From: an uncultured Jannaschia sp.
GTDB taxonomy: Bacteria > Pseudomonadota > Alphaproteobacteria > Rhodobacterales > Rhodobacteraceae
Assembly (NCBI GenBank): GCA_947494145.1
Contig: CANLTZ010000015.1
Span: forward strand, 1 to 64,000
Direction: 5' to 3'
DNA length: 64,000 nucleotides
Every line of letters begins with the position of its first letter. The first letter of the stretch is position 1. Positions 60,328-64,000 of this stretch are shown here, piece by piece. Below the pieces are notes generated by a model. It was not told where the DNA came from and ran no database searches. It was given only the letters and a program-made list of their open reading frames with translations. The position numbers and the translations under genes are program-made.

Positions 60328-60416
60328 CCGCGCCCTGGCCCCCAACGGTTGCCCCCCCGTGGGGCGTGGTGTAGCCCGCCCGGCGAACCCGCTACCCCAC
60401 CCGTTCGGAGGCCGCC

Positions 60417-60986
60417 TTGGGCAAGATCGTTGTCATCCTTCTGCTCGGCACGGCGCTCATGGCGGGCGCCGGGCTCTGGTACGCGCAGACGCGCGGCTAT
60501 TACGACCCGGTCGACGGCCCCGTCACGCTGACGCTGGAAGGCCCCAACGGTCTGATCAAAATCCCCGCGCGCGAGGTGCAGGCCATCGCCTCCAATTCGT
60601 CGCCCCTGGGGTTCCGCGCCTGCTTCGCCCATGACCTGGACCTTGCCGTTCTGGCCGGTGTCACCCCGGATGCGCCACAGGGCGACGGCGCCCTGCGCGC
60701 CTATACCGCGCCCGACGCGGCCCCCACCATCGCGCCCGGCTGGTTCGACTGCTTCGATGCGCCCGCCTTGGGCGCCCTGCTGGCCGATGGCACCGCGCGC
60801 GCCTTCACCGCCTATTCCAACGCCGCCTTCGGCGTGGACCGCGTCGTGGCGCTGACCGCCGATGGCCGCGGCTGGGCCTGGCACGCGCTCAACGATTGCG
60901 GCGACCGCGCCTATGACGGCACGCCCGTGGGCGAAGAATGCCCGGACCGCGCCACCTTCCAGCCGCTCACCGAAGGAAGCCTTTGA
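60417..60986 (+). CDS. DUF6446 family protein
   Basis: A 189-aa protein with an N-terminal membrane helix (IVVILLLGTALMAGAGLWYA). A periplasmic domain follows with FRACFAHDLDLAVLAGVTPD, APGWFDCFDAPALGALLADG and LNDCGDRAYDGTPVGEECPD, which contain several cysteines able to form disulfides. It matches the DUF6446 family placed between glyQ and glyS in Rhodobacterales. The start is TTG 60417, supported by GGAGG 7 nt upstream. The glyS start is 1 bp after the stop. Confidence 0.82.
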   Translation: MGKIVVILLLGTALMAGAGLWYAQTRGYYDPVDGPVTLTLEGPNGLIKIPAREVQAIASNSSPLGFRACFAHDLDLAVLAGVTPDAPQGDGALRAYTAPDAAPTIAPGWFDCFDAPALGALLADGTARAFTAYSNAAFGVDRVVALTADGRGWAWHALNDCGDRAYDGTPVGEECPDRATFQPLTEGSL

Positions 60987-60987
60987 T

Positions 60988-63276
60988 ATGCCCGACCTTC
61001 TGATTGAGCTCTTCTCGGAAGAGATCCCCGCGCGCATGCAGACCCGTGCCGCCGCCGACCTGAAAAAGCGCGTCACCGATGGCTTGGTCGAGGCGGGGCT
61101 GACCTATGCGGGCGCCGTGGCCCATGCCACGCCGCGGCGCCTGACGCTCGCCATCTCGGGTCTGACCGATGAAAGCCCGACCACGACCGAAGAACGTCGC
61201 GGCCCCCGGGTCGACGCGCCCGAAAAGGCGCTGGCCGGCTTTCTGCGCGCCACAGGGCTGACAAAAGACCAGCTAGAGGTCCGCGACGACAAGAAGGGCC
61301 AAGTCTATCTGGCAAGCATCACCCGGCCCGGTCGCCCCGCCGCCCAGATCGTGGCCGAGGTCTTGGAGGCCACGATCCGCGATTTCCCCTGGCCCAAATC
61401 CATGCGCTGGGGGGCCGGGTCCTTGCGCTGGGTCCGCCCGTTGCGCCGCATCTTGTGCATCCTGACCCGCGAAGACGGGGCGGAAATCGTGCCCTTGGAC
61501 ATCGACGGCATCCCATCGGGCGACGTCACCGAGGGGCACCGCTTCATGGCGCCCACGCCCTTTTCCGTCACCTCGTTCGAGGATTACGAAGCCAAGCTGA
61601 AACGTGCCTTCGTGGTCCTGAACGCCGAGGAACGGGCCGACCATATCTGGCAAGACGCCACCAACCAGGCCTTTGCCGCGGGGCTTGAGGTGGTCGAAGA
61701 CCGGGGCCTTCTGGCGGAAGTGGCGGGCCTTGTGGAATGGCCCGTCGTGCTGATGGGCGAGATCGGCGCCGACTTCCTGGACCTGCCGCCCGAGGTGCTT
61801 CAGACCTCCATGAAGGAGCATCAGAAGTTCTTTTCGGTCCGGGACAAAACGGGCCGCATCACCCGCTTCATCACGGTGGCCAATCGCGAAACGGCTGACA
61901 ACGGCGCCACCATCCTGGACGGCAATGCCCGCGTCCTGTCGGCCCGCTTGGCGGATGCGAAATTCTTTTGGGAAAATGACTTGCGCAGCGTGAAGACTGT
62001 GGGCCTCGAAGGCATGGCCAAGCCCCTGGCTAACGTTACGTTCCACAACAAGCTGGGCTCCCAAGCTGATCGCATTGCCAGGATCGAGGCACTGGCCCGC
62101 GAGATCGCCCCGTTTGTCGGCGCCAAGCCCGATCTGGCAGCCGAGGCCGCCCGCATCTGCAAGGCGGATCTGGCCTCTGAGATGGTCTATGAATTCCCCG
62201 AATTGCAGGGGATCATGGGCCGCTACTATGCCCAGGCGGCGGGCCACAATGACGGCGTGCCCGAGGCGTGCGAGGAACATTATGCGCCGCTTGGCCCGTC
62301 CGACGATGTGCCGTCGGCGCCGGTTTCGGTTGCGGTGGCGCTGGCGGACAAGCTCGATACGCTAATAGGTTTTTGGGCCATTGACGAGAAACCAACGGGC
62401 TCGAAAGATCCATATGCACTAAGGCGAGCGGCATTAGGCGTTATCAGATGCCTGCTTCAACACCGTAGCTTTGGTCGGCTTCGAGACCATATTGATTTTG
62501 CGTTGCTAACGTTCGTTACGCAAAGAGCAAAATCTGCTAAAGCCTCACGCGTCGCGAGACATCCAGAAGACCCCCAACAAGCTGTTCTGATAAGTTTTGG
62601 CGCCGATGAAGTCGATGGCTATGATGGTGACAATGCCGTCCGAGCGAGCCTTAGCGATGGAACACTCTGTCTAATACCCGCTAACAGCCCAGACTCCGCG
62701 GCCTTCTACGACGGCAAAATCACTGAAATGGCGAAAGGTACTACACTAGTCGCCAGCCTCCTCTCCTTCCTCCACGACCGCCTCAAGGTCCATCTGCGCG
62801 ACGAAGGCATCCGTCACGATGTCATCGACGCTTGCCTGACAGGCGAGCGCACCGATGATCTGACCGACCTTGTCGCCCGCGCGCGCGCCCTCAACGCGTT
62901 TCTCGGGACGGATGACGGGGAAAACCTGATCCAGGGATACAAGCGGGCGAAGAACATCCTGGACCAGGCCCAGGAAAAGGATGGGGTCGAATATTCCTAC
63001 GGGGCCGACGCCAAGCTGGCGGAGACGGGCGAGGAGCAAGCGCTCTTTGCTGCGCTCGATGCCGCCCGCCCTGCTATCGACGGGGCACTCAAGGCCGAAG
63101 ATTATGCTGCTGCCATGTCTGCGCTCGCCGCGCTCCGCGCGCCCATCGACGCCTTTTTCGAGGCCGTGCAGGTCAATTCCGAACACCAGGTGACTCGTCG
63201 CAATCGGCTGAACCTGCTGTCGGAGATTGTGCGCATATGCGAAGGCATCGCCGATCTCAGCCGGGTAGGTGCATAA
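60988..63276 (+). CDS. glyS: Glycyl-tRNA synthetase beta subunit
   Basis: A 762-aa subunit. MPDLLIELFSEEIPARMQTR opens the protein; SMRWGAGSLRWVRPLRRILC, LPPEVLQTSMKEHQKFFSVR, DAKFFWENDLRS and VALADKLDTLIGFWAIDEKP are conserved. It binds tRNA-Gly and completes the alpha2beta2 enzyme. Between about 62365 and 62750 the base composition drops to roughly 46-50% GC with rare codons (CTA, AGA, ATA, TTA), and the product carries extra sequence before the conserved FLHDRLKVHLRDEG. The frame stays open, so the gene is probably functional but mosaic. Confidence 0.95.
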   Translation: MPDLLIELFSEEIPARMQTRAAADLKKRVTDGLVEAGLTYAGAVAHATPRRLTLAISGLTDESPTTTEERRGPRVDAPEKALAGFLRATGLTKDQLEVRDDKKGQVYLASITRPGRPAAQIVAEVLEATIRDFPWPKSMRWGAGSLRWVRPLRRILCILTREDGAEIVPLDIDGIPSGDVTEGHRFMAPTPFSVTSFEDYEAKLKRAFVVLNAEERADHIWQDATNQAFAAGLEVVEDRGLLAEVAGLVEWPVVLMGEIGADFLDLPPEVLQTSMKEHQKFFSVRDKTGRITRFITVANRETADNGATILDGNARVLSARLADAKFFWENDLRSVKTVGLEGMAKPLANVTFHNKLGSQADRIARIEALAREIAPFVGAKPDLAAEAARICKADLASEMVYEFPELQGIMGRYYAQAAGHNDGVPEACEEHYAPLGPSDDVPSAPVSVAVALADKLDTLIGFWAIDEKPTGSKDPYALRRAALGVIRCLLQHRSFGRLRDHIDFALLTFVTQRAKSAKASRVARHPEDPQQAVLISFGADEVDGYDGDNAVRASLSDGTLCLIPANSPDSAAFYDGKITEMAKGTTLVASLLSFLHDRLKVHLRDEGIRHDVIDACLTGERTDDLTDLVARARALNAFLGTDDGENLIQGYKRAKNILDQAQEKDGVEYSYGADAKLAETGEEQALFAALDAARPAIDGALKAEDYAAAMSALAALRAPIDAFFEAVQVNSEHQVTRRNRLNLLSEIVRICEGIADLSRVGA

Positions 63277-63455
63277 TTTCGGTGTACCGCGACTAGGACC
63301 CTGCGGCATACCATCTGGCAGAGCGAGATCTCAGCATCTCTGGGCTTGTCCGGCAGCGTTTGTCTGGTCCATCTTCCGCGCGACTGTAACACCGGGATGA
63401 CAGTCCTTGCTGCGATGCAGCAATTCGCTATGCTGCGGGCGCGAGGTAATTGCCC

Positions 63456-64000
63456 ATGCTTGAGACGCCAGGCTTCATCGAAGTCACGCCCACTGCCGAC
63501 GTTCGGGCCGACCGCCACGGCAAACGTGCCAAATGCCTGCAACGGCTGATCCGCATGAAGCTGCCGGTCCCGCAGACGGTGGCAATCCCCTTTGATATCG
63601 TTCGCGAAATGGCCGATGGGCACATGCCCGATCTGGCCACGCTGATGGCCCTATTCGAAGGTCAGCCGATGCTGCTTTCGGTGCGCTCCAGCTCTGAGAC
63701 GCCGGATTGGGGCGGGCCCGGGGCCGTGCTGAATATCGGCATGAATGACCGCGCCCACGCTTGGCTGTCCAACACGCTTGGCGACCGCGCCGCCGATACG
63801 ATTTACCTGAGGTTTATCAGAGCCTTCGCTATCGATGTCATGCGCCTTGATGAACAGCCCTTCATGGAGGCAGCAAGCCCCGCCGAAGCGCGCGAAGTCT
63901 ACGAATCCGAAATGGATGAACCGTTTCCCCAGGACCTGGTGCAGCAACTTCGCGCCGTGCTGCAAAGCATGGCGCGCGCCTGGGAAGGCACCTCTGCCCG
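63456..64000 (+). CDS. Pyruvate phosphate dikinase-like protein, N-terminal part (runs off window)
   Basis: An open frame from ATG 63456 to the window end (181 codons, no stop). RAKCLQRLIRMKLPVPQTVA, LLSVRSSSETPDWGGPGAVL and NIGMNDRAHAWLSNTLGDR match the N-terminal nucleotide-binding domain of PpdK-like PEP/pyruvate-binding proteins. The glycine-rich GGKGANL opening of typical PPDK is replaced by HGKRAKCL, as in a Rhodobacterales subgroup I recall next to glyS. GAGG lies upstream of the ATG. The rest of the gene is outside the window. Confidence 0.8.
   Translation, partial: MLETPGFIEVTPTADVRADRHGKRAKCLQRLIRMKLPVPQTVAIPFDIVREMADGHMPDLATLMALFEGQPMLLSVRSSSETPDWGGPGAVLNIGMNDRAHAWLSNTLGDRAADTIYLRFIRAFAIDVMRLDEQPFMEAASPAEAREVYESEMDEPFPQDLVQQLRAVLQSMARAWEGTSA

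Overview
The window is a gene-dense, GC-rich stretch of chromosome from an alphaproteobacterium, most likely a member of the Rhodobacteraceae (Roseobacter group). The assignment rests on family content and gene order that I recognise from that lineage: glyQ / DUF6446 / glyS / PpdK-like; hom / glpX / recJ; proS / lolC / lolD; a SUV3-like helicase with an S4 protein, a 7Fe ferredoxin and CarD; an H-NOX / GGDEF pair; and a PCMT-like protein / TolC / PopZ-like protein. No rRNA, CRISPR array or insertion sequence with a transposase was seen.

Layout. 1-676: 3' remnant of a tyrosine recombinase against tRNA-Cys, which looks like the right edge of an integrated element lying to the left of the window. 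0.8-6.4 kb: PCMT-like protein, TolC, PopZ-like protein, DUF6280, elongation factor P, a TetR regulator and a lipoprotein. 6.5-11.75 kb: hom, an aldo/keto reductase, glpX, recJ and tRNA-Glu. 11.75-19.97 kb: a gene-poor gap with a repeat, a GGDEF / H-NOX pair, DUF1223, a HAD phosphatase, metallo-beta-lactamase-fold and ABM proteins, two dehydrogenases and two unknowns. 20-29 kb: rpe, fau, a VOC protein, a metallopeptidase, carD, fdxA, the S4 protein, the helicase, a TPR protein, an SCP2 protein and a hydrolase. 28.7-32.5 kb: lolD, lolC and proS with short repeats on both sides. 32.8-39.2 kb: ppx, a tiny lipoprotein, ppk, an Hda-like protein, an AI-2E family permease and YqeY. 39.4-50.6 kb: carA, a MshEN-glycosyltransferase fusion, GntR, a HAD protein, a UbiH-like protein, an aminotransferase with a divergent AraC regulator, two Lrp regulators and ilvC. 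50.6-56.5 kb: a GNAT relic and a GNAT, small envelope proteins, ArsR / NIPSNAP, EamA, TrkH and a P-loop kinase. 56.6-64 kb: a SPOR / peptidoglycan-binding pseudoprotease, glyQ, a FkbM methyltransferase, DUF6446, glyS and the start of a PpdK-like gene.

How the genes work together. Most of the window is core metabolism and translation: two aminoacyl-tRNA synthetases, EF-P, amino-acid and pyrimidine synthesis, Calvin-cycle or gluconeogenic sugar-phosphate enzymes, polyphosphate turnover and lipoprotein export. Two cyclic-di-GMP parts occur at separate loci: a diguanylate cyclase translationally coupled to an H-NOX protein that lacks the usual heme ligand, and a processive glycosyltransferase carrying an N-terminal MshEN-type c-di-GMP binding repeat.

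Most unusual observations: the H-NOX without its proximal histidine; a family of about 105-115 bp inverted-repeat elements with four recognisable copies in three gaps; the MshEN-GT2 fusion with exact 24-5-24 motif spacing; a secreted trypsin-fold protein whose catalytic His and Ser are replaced; and a low-GC patch of roughly 390 bp inside glyS. No single large new defence or biosynthetic system is evident.
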